NCBI GenBank assembly: GCA_021848045.1
Contig: JAJZNC010000048.1
Location: 1 to 37,520, forward strand
Reading direction: 5' to 3'
Length of the DNA stretch: 37,520 bases
Source of the DNA: an archaeon
Lineage (GTDB): Archaea; Thermoproteota; Nitrososphaeria; Nitrososphaerales; Gagatemarchaeaceae
Shown here piece after piece: positions 6,774 through 16,200 of the stretch (its first letter is position 1; the number at the start of each line of letters is the position of its first letter). The notes beneath the pieces are model-generated. The model made no database searches, had not been told where the DNA came from, and saw only the letters and a list, made by a program, of their open reading frames with translations. The position numbers and the translations under genes are program-made.

Positions 6774-9446
6774 ATGGCAGTCGAGAGGTCCTTCGATTTC
6801 GCGGTCGACCGGCTTGAGACCCCCTCGGGGGCGGCTGACTTTTACAGCCTCCGCAAGGTCTCCGAGAGGGGGCACGACCTCGCGCGCCTCCCCTACTCCA
6901 TCAAGATACTCCTCGAGAACGCGATGCGCCACTCCAAGATGGTGGGCGGCGCCTCGGATGCGGCAAACCGCCTCCTCGAGTGGCCACGGAGCGTAGGGAC
7001 GGAGTTCCCGTTCGTGCCCTACCGGGTCCTCCTCCAGGACTACACCGGGGTCCCCCTGATAGTGGACCTCGCCGCCATGCGCGCCGCGATCCGCGCCAGG
7101 GGGGGCGACCCGGCCAGGGTGAACTCGATCGCCCCGATCGACCTAGTCATCGACCACTCCATCCAAGTCGACAGGTGGGGGAGCTCCCTCGCACTCGACT
7201 ACAACGTGGAGATGGAGTACGAGAGGAACTCCGAGAGGTATGCCCTCTTGAAGTGGGCCCAAGACTCGTTCGAGAACATGAGGGTCTTCCCGCCCGGTAA
7301 GGGGATCTGTCACCAGGTGAACCTCGAGCACCTCTCGACGGTGGTCGCCGTCGGAGAGAAGGACGGCAGACGCTTCGTCTGTCCTGACACCGTAGTGGGG
7401 ACCGACTCCCACACGCCGATGGTCAACGGGCTCGGCGTGCTGGGCTGGGGCGTAGGGGGGCTGGAGGCCGAGGCGGCTATGCTCGGCGAGCCGTGCCACA
7501 TCCCAATCCCCCGCGTCGTTGGCGTGAAGCTCAAGGGGGCGCTCCAGGAGGGGGCTACCACGACCGACCTTGTCCTCACGGTCACGGAGCGCCTGAGGGC
7601 AAAGAACGTCGTGGACGCATTCGTGGAGTACTTCGGGGAAGGATACCTTCGGCTCTCAGTCCCCGACAGGGCGACCCTCGGTAACATGTCCCCGGAGTAC
7701 GGGGCGACCGTCGGGTTCTCTCCCGTGGACGACGCCACCCTCCGCTACCTGCACGACACCGGGCGGGAGGATGCGCACATCAAGATGGTGGAGGAGTACT
7801 GCAGGCTCCAGGGACTCCTCGTGACCCAAGACTCGCGGGACCCGCTCTACTCCGAGGTCCTGGAGATCGACCTCTCGCGGATCGAGCCCTCCGTCGCAGG
7901 GCCGAGGAACCCCGAGGAGAGGCACCCGCTCAGGAGCGTCCCCCTGCTTGCGCGCTCGCTTGTCTCGGACCAAGGGCGTGGTGCCGCCGGGGCTGCCTCC
8001 CCGTCGGGCGGCCAGGCCCTCCTGGAGGAGGGGCTCGGAGACGGATCTGTGATCATCGCGGCCATCACGAGCTGCACGAACACCTCGAACCCCACGGTGA
8101 TGATAGGGGCGGGCCTGCTGGCCAGGAACGCGGTGCAGAGGGGTCTTTCGTCGAAGCCGTACGTGAAGTGCAGCCTCGCCCCGGGCTCCACCGTCGTGAA
8201 GGACTATCTCGAGGGCTCCGGTCTCCTCACGTATCTGGACCAGCTGGGCTTCTACCTCGTGGGCTACGGGTGCACCAGCTGCATCGGCAACAGCGGCCCT
8301 CTCTCTCCCTCCGTCGAGGAGGAGATCACGAAGAATGGGCTCTACGCGGTCGCAGCCCTCAGCGGGAACCGGAACTTCGACGGGCGCATCCACCCGCTCG
8401 CGAAGGGCGCGTTTCTCATGTCTCCCATGCTGGTGGTCGGCTACGCGCTCGCGGGGAACATAGGGTTCGACTTCTTCAACCGTCCGCTCGGGACCGGCAA
8501 GCAAGGCGAGCCCGTCTTCTTGAAGGACCTATGGCCGAGCCTCGAGGAGATCAAGGCGGTCGCCGGGCGCTCGTTGAGCCGCGACCTGTACATCAAGCGA
8601 TACTCCGAAGCGCTGGTCGGGGACCCGAGGTGGAACGGGCTCTCGTCCCGGCCAAGCCCCACCTTCACGTGGAGCGGCTCGTCGACGTACGTCCGGGACC
8701 CGCCATGGTTCGCCCCTGATGAGGTCAAGCCTACCGTGGCCCTGACCGACGCCCGCGTCCTCGCGGTCTTCGAGGACAAGGTCACCACGGACCACATCTC
8801 GCCCGCAGGCGCCATCCTGGCCGATAGCCCGGCCGCCGACTACCTTCTCGAGAACGGGGTCGAGATCGCCCGCTTCGGCACCTACGGCGCGAGGAGGGGC
8901 AACCACGAGGTGATGGTGAGGGGCGCCTTCAGCAACCCGAGGCTCAAGAACCTTCTCGCCGGCGGCAAGGCAGGGGGGTTCACGAGGCACCTTCCGAGCG
9001 GAGACTTGGTCAGCATCTTCGAGGCGGCGACCAGGTACCGCCGCGAGGGCGTGCCTCTCATGGTCATTGCGGGGAAGCAGTACGGGGGCGGGAGCTCCCG
9101 CGACTGGGCCGCCAAAGGGCCCAAGCTGCTGGGTGTGAAGGCGGTGGTGGCCGAGAGCTTCGAGAGGATCCATCGCAGCAACCTCGTCGCGATGGGGATC
9201 CTTCCGCTCGAGTTCGCGCCTGGAGACGGGGTGAAGACCCTCGGCCTGAAGGGAGACGAGACCTACTCCGTCTCTGGACTGGCAGGGCTCAAGCTGGGGG
9301 CGATCCTGGACGCGGTCGCCAGGGGGCCGGGGCGCGAGGTGAGGTTCAAGGTGAAGGCCAGGATCGACAACGCGGCGGAGATGGGATATTTCCGGAGCGG
9401 GGGTGTCCTCCCTCTTGTGCTCGGCCGCCTGCAGGCCCGGGCGTAG
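6774..9446 (+). CDS. acnA: Aconitate hydratase (bacterial AcnA/IRP1 type)
   Basis: Citrate/isocitrate isomerase of the TCA cycle, cytoplasmic, 890 aa, the usual length of monomeric AcnA-type aconitases. The three [4Fe-4S] cysteines are present: C434 in AAITSCTNTSN, and C500 and C503 in GCTSCIGNSGPL. The C-terminal swivel domain carries YGGGSSRDWAAKG and AESFERIHRSNLVAMG, which hold active-site serine and arginine residues. The N-terminal KILLENAMRH and the VGTDSHTPMVNGLG motif are also typical. A TATA box about 29 bases upstream indicates a leaderless single-gene transcript, and a T8 run follows at 9505-9512. Confidence 0.97.
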   Translation: MAVERSFDFAVDRLETPSGAADFYSLRKVSERGHDLARLPYSIKILLENAMRHSKMVGGASDAANRLLEWPRSVGTEFPFVPYRVLLQDYTGVPLIVDLAAMRAAIRARGGDPARVNSIAPIDLVIDHSIQVDRWGSSLALDYNVEMEYERNSERYALLKWAQDSFENMRVFPPGKGICHQVNLEHLSTVVAVGEKDGRRFVCPDTVVGTDSHTPMVNGLGVLGWGVGGLEAEAAMLGEPCHIPIPRVVGVKLKGALQEGATTTDLVLTVTERLRAKNVVDAFVEYFGEGYLRLSVPDRATLGNMSPEYGATVGFSPVDDATLRYLHDTGREDAHIKMVEEYCRLQGLLVTQDSRDPLYSEVLEIDLSRIEPSVAGPRNPEERHPLRSVPLLARSLVSDQGRGAAGAASPSGGQALLEEGLGDGSVIIAAITSCTNTSNPTVMIGAGLLARNAVQRGLSSKPYVKCSLAPGSTVVKDYLEGSGLLTYLDQLGFYLVGYGCTSCIGNSGPLSPSVEEEITKNGLYAVAALSGNRNFDGRIHPLAKGAFLMSPMLVVGYALAGNIGFDFFNRPLGTGKQGEPVFLKDLWPSLEEIKAVAGRSLSRDLYIKRYSEALVGDPRWNGLSSRPSPTFTWSGSSTYVRDPPWFAPDEVKPTVALTDARVLAVFEDKVTTDHISPAGAILADSPAADYLLENGVEIARFGTYGARRGNHEVMVRGAFSNPRLKNLLAGGKAGGFTRHLPSGDLVSIFEAATRYRREGVPLMVIAGKQYGGGSSRDWAAKGPKLLGVKAVVAESFERIHRSNLVAMGILPLEFAPGDGVKTLGLKGDETYSVSGLAGLKLGAILDAVARGPGREVRFKVKARIDNAAEMGYFRSGGVLPLVLGRLQARA

Positions 9447-9482
9447 GTCCCTGGTCGCCCCTCATGCGGGCATCGATAATTC

Positions 9483-9490
9483 TTAAATAA
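9483..9490 (+). promoter_or_regulatory. TATA box for the rpoH-rpoB-rpoA operon
   Basis: TTAAATAA, the strongest AT-rich box before rpoH, is about 90 bases upstream of the ATG at 9575, predicting an mRNA leader of roughly 60 bases. This is unlike most other promoters here, which lead to leaderless messages. Confidence 0.5.
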
Positions 9491-9504
9491 GTGCTTCTTT
9501 CAGG

Positions 9505-9512
9505 TTTTTTTT
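9505..9512 (+). terminator. T8 tract downstream of aconitase
   Basis: Eight consecutive Ts, 58 bases after the aconitase stop, in otherwise GC-rich DNA. Oligo-T is the usual archaeal termination signal. It lies near the predicted start of the rpoH transcript, so it could instead be part of that promoter. Confidence 0.4.
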
Positions 9513-9574
9513 GGGTCCCTTAGAGTGTATTCTAGGCCTATGCTAGAGTTAATTATGAAAGGAGAAGTCAGCTG

Positions 9575-9856
9575 ATGCCAGCGAAAGCGAAGACTACGCG
9601 GGCGAAGAAAGAGGAGGAGCTGCCGTTCAAGATAACCGACCACATGCTCGTCCCCAAGCACGAGCTGCTGCCACCAGACGAGGCGCAGGCCACCCTCAAG
9701 AGGTTCAACGCGGCTCCGCACGAGTTCCCGTTCGTCCTTTCCACCGACCCGGCCGCCAAGTCCATCGGCGCCAAGGCCGGCGACTTTGTGAGGGTCACCA
9801 GGGCGAGCGAGACCGCGGGCGAGACCGTGTACTACCGGTACGTGGTGGAGGCATAG
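9575..9856 (+). CDS. rpoH: DNA-directed RNA polymerase subunit H
   Basis: 93-aa homologue of the C-terminal domain of eukaryotic Rpb5; it forms part of the jaw of archaeal RNA polymerase. An N-terminal Lys/Arg-rich tail of about 17 residues precedes the conserved core. The core shows ITDHMLVPKHELL near residue 20, then AATLKRF and FPFVLSTDPAAKSIGAKAGDFVRVTR, a combination diagnostic for RpoH. The start is ATG at 9575 with GGAG about 10 bases upstream. It is first in the operon and is followed by rpoB after 5 bases. Confidence 0.95.
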   Translation: MPAKAKTTRAKKEEELPFKITDHMLVPKHELLPPDEAQATLKRFNAAPHEFPFVLSTDPAAKSIGAKAGDFVRVTRASETAGETVYYRYVVEA

Positions 9857-9861
9857 AGAGT

Positions 9862-12800
9862 ATGGCGACCACCACAAGACAGCTCGACTCCTGGGCCGTG
9901 CTACGGGACATCCTGCAGCGGGAGGGCGTCGCGAGGCAGCACCTCAACAGCTACAACGAGTTCATAGCCAAGGGGCTCCAGTCGATAATCGACGAGATAG
10001 GCGAGACAGAGATCGAGACCGTCAGCACCCCCTACAAGGTGAAGTTCGGGCGGGTCGAGCTCGGGAGGCCGAGGATAGTCGAGATCGACGGCTCCGTCAG
10101 CAACATATTCCCGATGGAGGCGCGGCTTCGGAACCTTTCGTATTCGTCCCCCATCTACCTCGACATGACGATCGAGGAGGAGGGCATGTCCCGCGAGGCG
10201 ACGCGCCAGCACATCGGGGACCTACCGGTGATGGTAAAGTCGGACCTCTGCCAGCTCTCCAAGATGTCCAAGGAGCAGCTCGTGATGTCTGGTGAGGACC
10301 CGAACGACGCCGGTGGATACTTCATAATCAACGGGTCAGAGCGGGTCATCGTAGGGCTCGAGGACCTCTCGCCCAACAAGATCCTCGTAGACCTCGAGAA
10401 GGTGGGGGCCGTCGCCACCTACAAGGCGAGGGTCTACTCGTCTGTGGTGGGATACAGGTCGAAGATGGAGGTGACCCTGAAGCAGGACGGGTCGATCAAC
10501 GTGAAGGTCCCGAGCTGCCCCATCGACATCCCGTTCGTCATAATCATGCGGGCCCTCGGCTTCAAGTCGGACAAGGAGATCGCCAACGCCGTCTCGCCCA
10601 AGCCGGAGATCCAGGACCTCCTGGAGGTCTCGTTCGACAAGGCCAACGAGGCGCCCACCGAGAAAGACGCGCTGGTCTACATCGGCAACAGGGTCGCCCA
10701 CGGGATGCTCGAGGAGTACAGGATCAAGCGCGCCCTGTCGATGCTCGACTGGGGGTTCCTCCCGCACCTGGGCAAGGCAGACGACAGGAGGTACGACAAG
10801 GCCATGTTCCTCGGCGAGGCGGTCTGCAAGCTCCTCGAGCTCAGGCTCGGGTGGATCGAGGCGGACGACAAGGACCACTACGGCAACAAGGTCATAAAGT
10901 TCGCAGGGCAGATGCTCGCAGACCTGTTCCGCACCTCCTTCAGGAACCTGGTCCGGGACATGAAGTACCAGCTGGAGAGGGCGGGGCAGAAGCGCGGCGG
11001 GAACGTCGTCGGCGCGGCGATTAGGACCGGCATCATCACAGACAAGCTCAACAACGCGATCGCCACCGGGAACTGGGGCCGGGGGAAGGTCGGGGTCACG
11101 CAGCTCCTCGACAGGACGAACTACCTCTCCACGCTCTCCCACCTCAGGAGGATCCAGTCCCCGCTCAGCAGGTCCCAGCCCAACTTCGAGGCCAGAGACC
11201 TCCACGCGACGCACTTTGGGAGGGTCTGCCCCTCGGAGACGCCGGAGGGCGTCAACTGCGGCCTGGTCAAGAACCTCGCCCTCTCTGCGACCATCTCCGT
11301 CAGCGTGCCGCCGGCGGAGGTCGAGGAGAGGCTCTGGGAGCTCGGGGCCAAGTCGATCCGGGACATCCCGGAGAAGCTAGCACTCGAGGGGTGCAAGATC
11401 TTCATGGACGGCCGGTTCATAGGCTACGTCGACGACGGCGAGAGGCTGGCCAAGGCTTTCAGGAAGCTCCGCAGGGAAGGCCAGATCCATCCCAGCGCAA
11501 GCGTGATGTTCTACGAGGCTACCAACAAGAAGGGCTACTCGCGGCTGTACATCAGCCTCAGCGCGGGCAGGGTGATCCGCCCGCTCATAGTCGTCGAGGG
11601 CGGCAAGCCTCTCCTCACTCAGGAGATGGTCTCGAAGATCGCGGCCAACGAGCTCACCTGGAGGGACATCGTGGAGAGGGGCATCATCGAGATGCTCGAC
11701 GCCAACGAGGAGGAGAACTGCCTCGTCGCCATGTCTCCTGAGGAGGCGGGAGCCAAGCACACCCACCTCGAGCTCTACCCCGGGGCGATGTTCGGGATAG
11801 CCGCATCGATCATCCCCTACCCCGAGCACAACCAGTCGCCCAGGAACACCTACGAGTCCGCGATGGCCAAGCAGAGCCTGGGCTTCTCCACCCCGACGTT
11901 CCCGCTCTCCACCTTCGTCAGGCAGCACCTACTGGTCAACCCGCAGTCCCCGATGGTCCGCACAAAGAGCACCGAGCTGCTCAACATAGACGAGAGGCCG
12001 TTCGGCACCAACGCGGTGGTCGCGGTCCTCTCGTTCGAGGGCTACAACATCGAGGACGCCATCGTCATGAACAAGTCGAGCATCGAGCGCGGCTTCGCCC
12101 GGTCCTTCTTCTACAGGCTCTACGAGGCCGAGTCGAAGCAGTACCTGGGCGGGATGAGGGACACGTTCGAGGTCCCGTCTGCCGAGTCGAACATCAGGGG
12201 CTACCGCGGAGAAAAGTTCTACCGGCTGCTGGAGGCGGACGGCGTGATCATGCACGAGGCCACCGTGTCGGGAGGAGACGCGGTGATCGGGAGGACCAGC
12301 CCGCCCCGGTTCATGGAGGAGTACAAGGAGTTCGAGATAAAGGGCCCCTACAGGCGCGACACCTCTGTCGCAGTCAGGCCCACGGAGACGGGAGTAGTCG
12401 ACTCGGTCTTCATGACGGAGAACGTGGAGGGGGGCAAGATGTACAAGGTCAGGGTCCGCGACATGAGGACCCCGGAGATCGGCGACAAGTTCGCGTCCCG
12501 CCACGGGCAGAAGGGGGTTGTGGGCCTGGTCGTCCCGCAGGAGGACATGCCTTACACGGCAGACGGCGTCGTCCCCGACGTGATAATCAACCCTCACGCG
12601 TTTCCGTCGAGGATGACGGTGGGGCAGTTCATCGAGTCCATCTCGGGCAAGGCCGCCTCGCTCAGGGGAAGGACGGCCGACGGGACCGCCTTCGCAGGAG
12701 AGACGCCGGACGAGATGGGCCGGATACTCCAGGAGAAGGGGTTCGAGCCCACCGGGAGGGAGGTGCTCTACGACGGCAAGACCGGGCGCAAGTTCGCGGT

Positions 12801-13218
12801 CGACGTCTTCATCGGGGTGGTCTACTACCAGAAGCTCCACCACATGGTCGCCGACAAGATCCACGCGAGGGCGAGGGGCCAGGTCCAGATGCTCACCAAG
12901 CAGCCCACCGAGGGGAGGGCGCGCGGAGGCGGGCTCCGGTTCGGCGAGATGGAGCGCGACTGCCTCATCGCGTACGGCGCGTCCATGGTCTTGAAGGACC
13001 GCCTCCTCGACGAGGCGGACAAGACCGAGATCAACGTCTGCGAAAAGTGCGGGCTGATAGCATACTACGACGCAAAGCAGCGCAAGTACGCCTGCAAGAT
13101 AGACGGGGACCAGGCGAAGATATCGACCGTCGTGGTCGCGTATGCGTTCAAGCTCCTCCTCCAGGAGATGATGAGCCTGAACATCGCCCCGAGGCTACGG
13201 CTCAAGGACGCGGTGTAG
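9862..13218 (+). CDS. rpoB: DNA-directed RNA polymerase subunit B (undivided)
   Basis: Second-largest polymerase subunit, 1118 aa in one piece, not split into B' and B''. Visible landmarks: HFGRVCPSETPEGVNCGLV near residue 455 (fork region), FGTNAVVAVLSFEGYNIEDAIVMN near residue 715, DKFASRHGQKGVVG near residue 875, and the C-terminal KQPTEGRARGGGLRFGEMERD clamp/anchor motif. The terminal zinc ribbon has C1060, C1063 and C1078, but the position of the usual fourth cysteine reads KID, so the canonical CxxC...CxxC is incomplete. The start is ATG at 9862, five bases after rpoH. Undivided B is typical of Crenarchaeota, Thaumarchaeota and several other archaeal groups. Confidence 0.98.
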   Translation: MATTTRQLDSWAVLRDILQREGVARQHLNSYNEFIAKGLQSIIDEIGETEIETVSTPYKVKFGRVELGRPRIVEIDGSVSNIFPMEARLRNLSYSSPIYLDMTIEEEGMSREATRQHIGDLPVMVKSDLCQLSKMSKEQLVMSGEDPNDAGGYFIINGSERVIVGLEDLSPNKILVDLEKVGAVATYKARVYSSVVGYRSKMEVTLKQDGSINVKVPSCPIDIPFVIIMRALGFKSDKEIANAVSPKPEIQDLLEVSFDKANEAPTEKDALVYIGNRVAHGMLEEYRIKRALSMLDWGFLPHLGKADDRRYDKAMFLGEAVCKLLELRLGWIEADDKDHYGNKVIKFAGQMLADLFRTSFRNLVRDMKYQLERAGQKRGGNVVGAAIRTGIITDKLNNAIATGNWGRGKVGVTQLLDRTNYLSTLSHLRRIQSPLSRSQPNFEARDLHATHFGRVCPSETPEGVNCGLVKNLALSATISVSVPPAEVEERLWELGAKSIRDIPEKLALEGCKIFMDGRFIGYVDDGERLAKAFRKLRREGQIHPSASVMFYEATNKKGYSRLYISLSAGRVIRPLIVVEGGKPLLTQEMVSKIAANELTWRDIVERGIIEMLDANEEENCLVAMSPEEAGAKHTHLELYPGAMFGIAASIIPYPEHNQSPRNTYESAMAKQSLGFSTPTFPLSTFVRQHLLVNPQSPMVRTKSTELLNIDERPFGTNAVVAVLSFEGYNIEDAIVMNKSSIERGFARSFFYRLYEAESKQYLGGMRDTFEVPSAESNIRGYRGEKFYRLLEADGVIMHEATVSGGDAVIGRTSPPRFMEEYKEFEIKGPYRRDTSVAVRPTETGVVDSVFMTENVEGGKMYKVRVRDMRTPEIGDKFASRHGQKGVVGLVVPQEDMPYTADGVVPDVIINPHAFPSRMTVGQFIESISGKAASLRGRTADGTAFAGETPDEMGRILQEKGFEPTGREVLYDGKTGRKFAVDVFIGVVYYQKLHHMVADKIHARARGQVQMLTKQPTEGRARGGGLRFGEMERDCLIAYGASMVLKDRLLDEADKTEINVCEKCGLIAYYDAKQRKYACKIDGDQAKISTVVVAYAFKLLLQEMMSLNIAPRLRLKDAV

Positions 13219-13237
13219 GAGATAGCGGTGAAACAAG

Positions 13238-16200
13238 ATGGCCATGCAAGAAGCTCTTAGGACGATACGCGCGATCGACTTTGCGCTGCTCTCTCCCACC
13301 GAGGTGCGCAAGTACTCCGTCGCCGAGATAACCCAGCCCGAGACATACGACGAGGACGGCATGCCCGTCCAGGGCGGGCTCATGGACTCGCGGCTGGGGA
13401 CGCTCGAGCCCGGACAAAAGTGCGGGACCTGCGGCAACACGGCCTCGCGCTGCCCGGGCCACTTCGGGCACATCGAGCTCGCCGAGTCGGTCCTCCACAT
13501 GGCGTTCGTCTCCGACATCAACAAGATGATACAGGGGACGTGCAGGACGTGCGGGCGCATCCTCCTCTCGCAGCAGGAGCTCGACGCCTACAGGATAAGG
13601 CTCCAGAACATCACGGAGTTCACCCCCACCATGCGCGAGGAGATCGCCAAGGAGATCCTCACCAAGGCCAAGAAGGTGAAGCTCTGCCCCCACTGCGGCA
13701 AGCAGCAGTACCAGATCGAGCTCACAAAGCCCACCATCTTCCACGAGATCACCGAGGAGGGCGGGGCGACCAGGCTCCTTCCGGGCGCGATCAGGGAGCG
13801 CCTCGAGAGGATAACCAACGAGGACATCGAGCTCCTGGGTTACAACCCCAGAGTCGCGAGGCCCGAGTGGTTCGTGCTACAGGTCCTCCCCGTGCCGCCC
13901 CTCACCGTGAGGCCGTCCATCACCCTCGAGTCGGGGATCAGGTCTGAGGACGACCTCACCCACAAGATCGTGGACATCCTGAGGGTCAACCAGAGGGTCC
14001 GCGAGGCGAAAGAGTCGGGGACCCCACACCTGATCGTGCAGGACCTCGTCGACCTCCTCCACTATCACGTGACCACCTACTTCGACAACGAGGTCTCGGG
14101 GATCCCGCAGGCCCACCACCGCTCCGGGAGGCCGCTGAAGACCCTGAGCCAGAGGCTCAAGGGCAAGGAGGGGCGCTTCAGGGGGTCGCTCTCGGGGAAG
14201 AGGGTCGACTTCTCCAGCAGGACGGTCATAAGCCCCGACCCGAGCCTCGACATCAGCGAGGTGGGGATACCCTTCGAGGTAGCGAAGAAGCTCACCATCC
14301 CTGAGAAGGTCTCAAACTGGAACATGGAGGCCCTCAAGAAGCTAGTCGTCACAGGGCCATTCGAGCACCCCGGAGCCAACTACGTCATCCGCCCGGACGG
14401 GGTGAAGATCAGGCTCGACTTCGCAAGCGACAGGAAGGCCCTCGCCGACTCCCTCGCGGCCGGCTACGTGGTCGAGCGGCACCTCATGGACGGGGACATC
14501 GTCCTCTTCAACAGGCAGCCGTCCCTCCACAGGATGTCTGTGATGGCCCACACCGTGAGGGTCCTCCCATACAGGACCTTCAGGTTCCACCCATCAGTCT
14601 GCCCGCCTTACAACGCCGACTTTGACGGCGACGAGATGAACCTACACGTCCCCCAGAGCGAAGAGTCGCGCTCTGAGGCGCTGATGCTGATGCGCGTCCA
14701 GGACCAGATACTCTCGCCGAGGTACGGCGGCCCTATCATAGGGGCGATAAGGGACTTCCTCACCGGGGCCTACCTGCTCACCCGCGACGAGACCATGCTG
14801 ACCCCCGAGCAGTTCTCGAACCTCGCGCTCGTGGGCGGGTTCACGGGGGACCTGCCCGAGCCCAAGACGCGGGGGGCCAATCCCATGTACACGGGCAAGC
14901 AGCTCTTCTCGCTGTTCCTCCCAAAGGACCTCAACCTCGTGCTCACGAGCAAGTGGGGCAAGGCGAAGACAGGCCAGGGCAACGACGTCGTCATCAAGGA
15001 CGGCGAGCTGATCTCGGGGGTGATCGACAAGGCCGCCATCGGGGCAGAGGAGCCGGACAGCCTCCTGCACAGGATCGCCAAGGACTACGGGAACGACGAG
15101 GCGAGGAGGTTCCTCAACTCCGTCCTGTCCGTCCTAAAGGCGTACATCACCAGGCGCGGGTTCAGCTACGGCTACGACGAGCTCAAGCTCTCAGAGGACG
15201 CGATGGGCAAGATCGCCGAGACCCTCAAGGAGGCCTACGACAACTGCACCGACCTGATCAAAAAGTACAAGAGCGGGACGCTAACTCTCACGAGGGGCCT
15301 CTCGCCGGAGGGCTCGCTCGAGTTCTACGTCGTCAACGAGCTGTCCAAGGCGAGGGACCGCGCGGGCAGGATAGCTGACCGCTCCTTCTCCACCGAGAAC
15401 TCCGGGGTGATCATGGCCCGCACCGGCGCCAGGGGCTCGAGCCTCAACCTTGGGCAGATGACCGCGGCGCTGGGGCAGCAGTCGGTCAGGGGCAAGAGGA
15501 TCGAGAAGGGCCTCCGGGGCCGGTCGCTCAGCCACTTCCCCGTCGGCGACCTCGCACCCGAGGCGAAGGGCTTTGTGAAGCGCAACTATCGGGACGGGCT
15601 GACCCCGACCGAGTTCTTCTTCCACGCCATGGGCGGCAGGGAGGGGCTCGTAGACACCGCGGTCAGGACCCAGCAGTCGGGCTACATGCAGAGGAGGCTC
15701 GTCAACGCCATGGAGCACCTCCGCGTAGAGTACGACTTCACCGTGAGGGACCCTACCGGGAACATCATCCAGTTCCTCTACGGCGAGGACGGCATCGACC
15801 CTGCCAAGTCCGACCACGGGCGCCCCGTCAACCTCGACAGGGTCATCAGCTCGGCCGAGCTGACCGACCACGCCAGGGCCAAGTTCGGTCAGAAGGAGGC
15901 GGAGGCGGTAATGGCCAAGTTCCAGGACAAGCTGAACAAGAGGCTCTTCAAGGAGCTCGGCGAGCGGCTCTCTGAGGCCAACCTAACCGACGAGGGGGTC
16001 AAGAACGTCCTCGACAGGGTGATGGAGTCGATAGACTACTCCACCGTGGAGCCGGGCGAGGCGTCCGGGATCGTCGCCGCCCAGTCGATCGGCGAGCCGG
16101 GCACCCAGATGACGCTCAGGACCTTCCACTTCGCGGGGGTCAAGGAGAGGGACGTCACGCTGGGCCTTCCAAGGCTGATGGAGCTGGTTGACGCGAGGAA

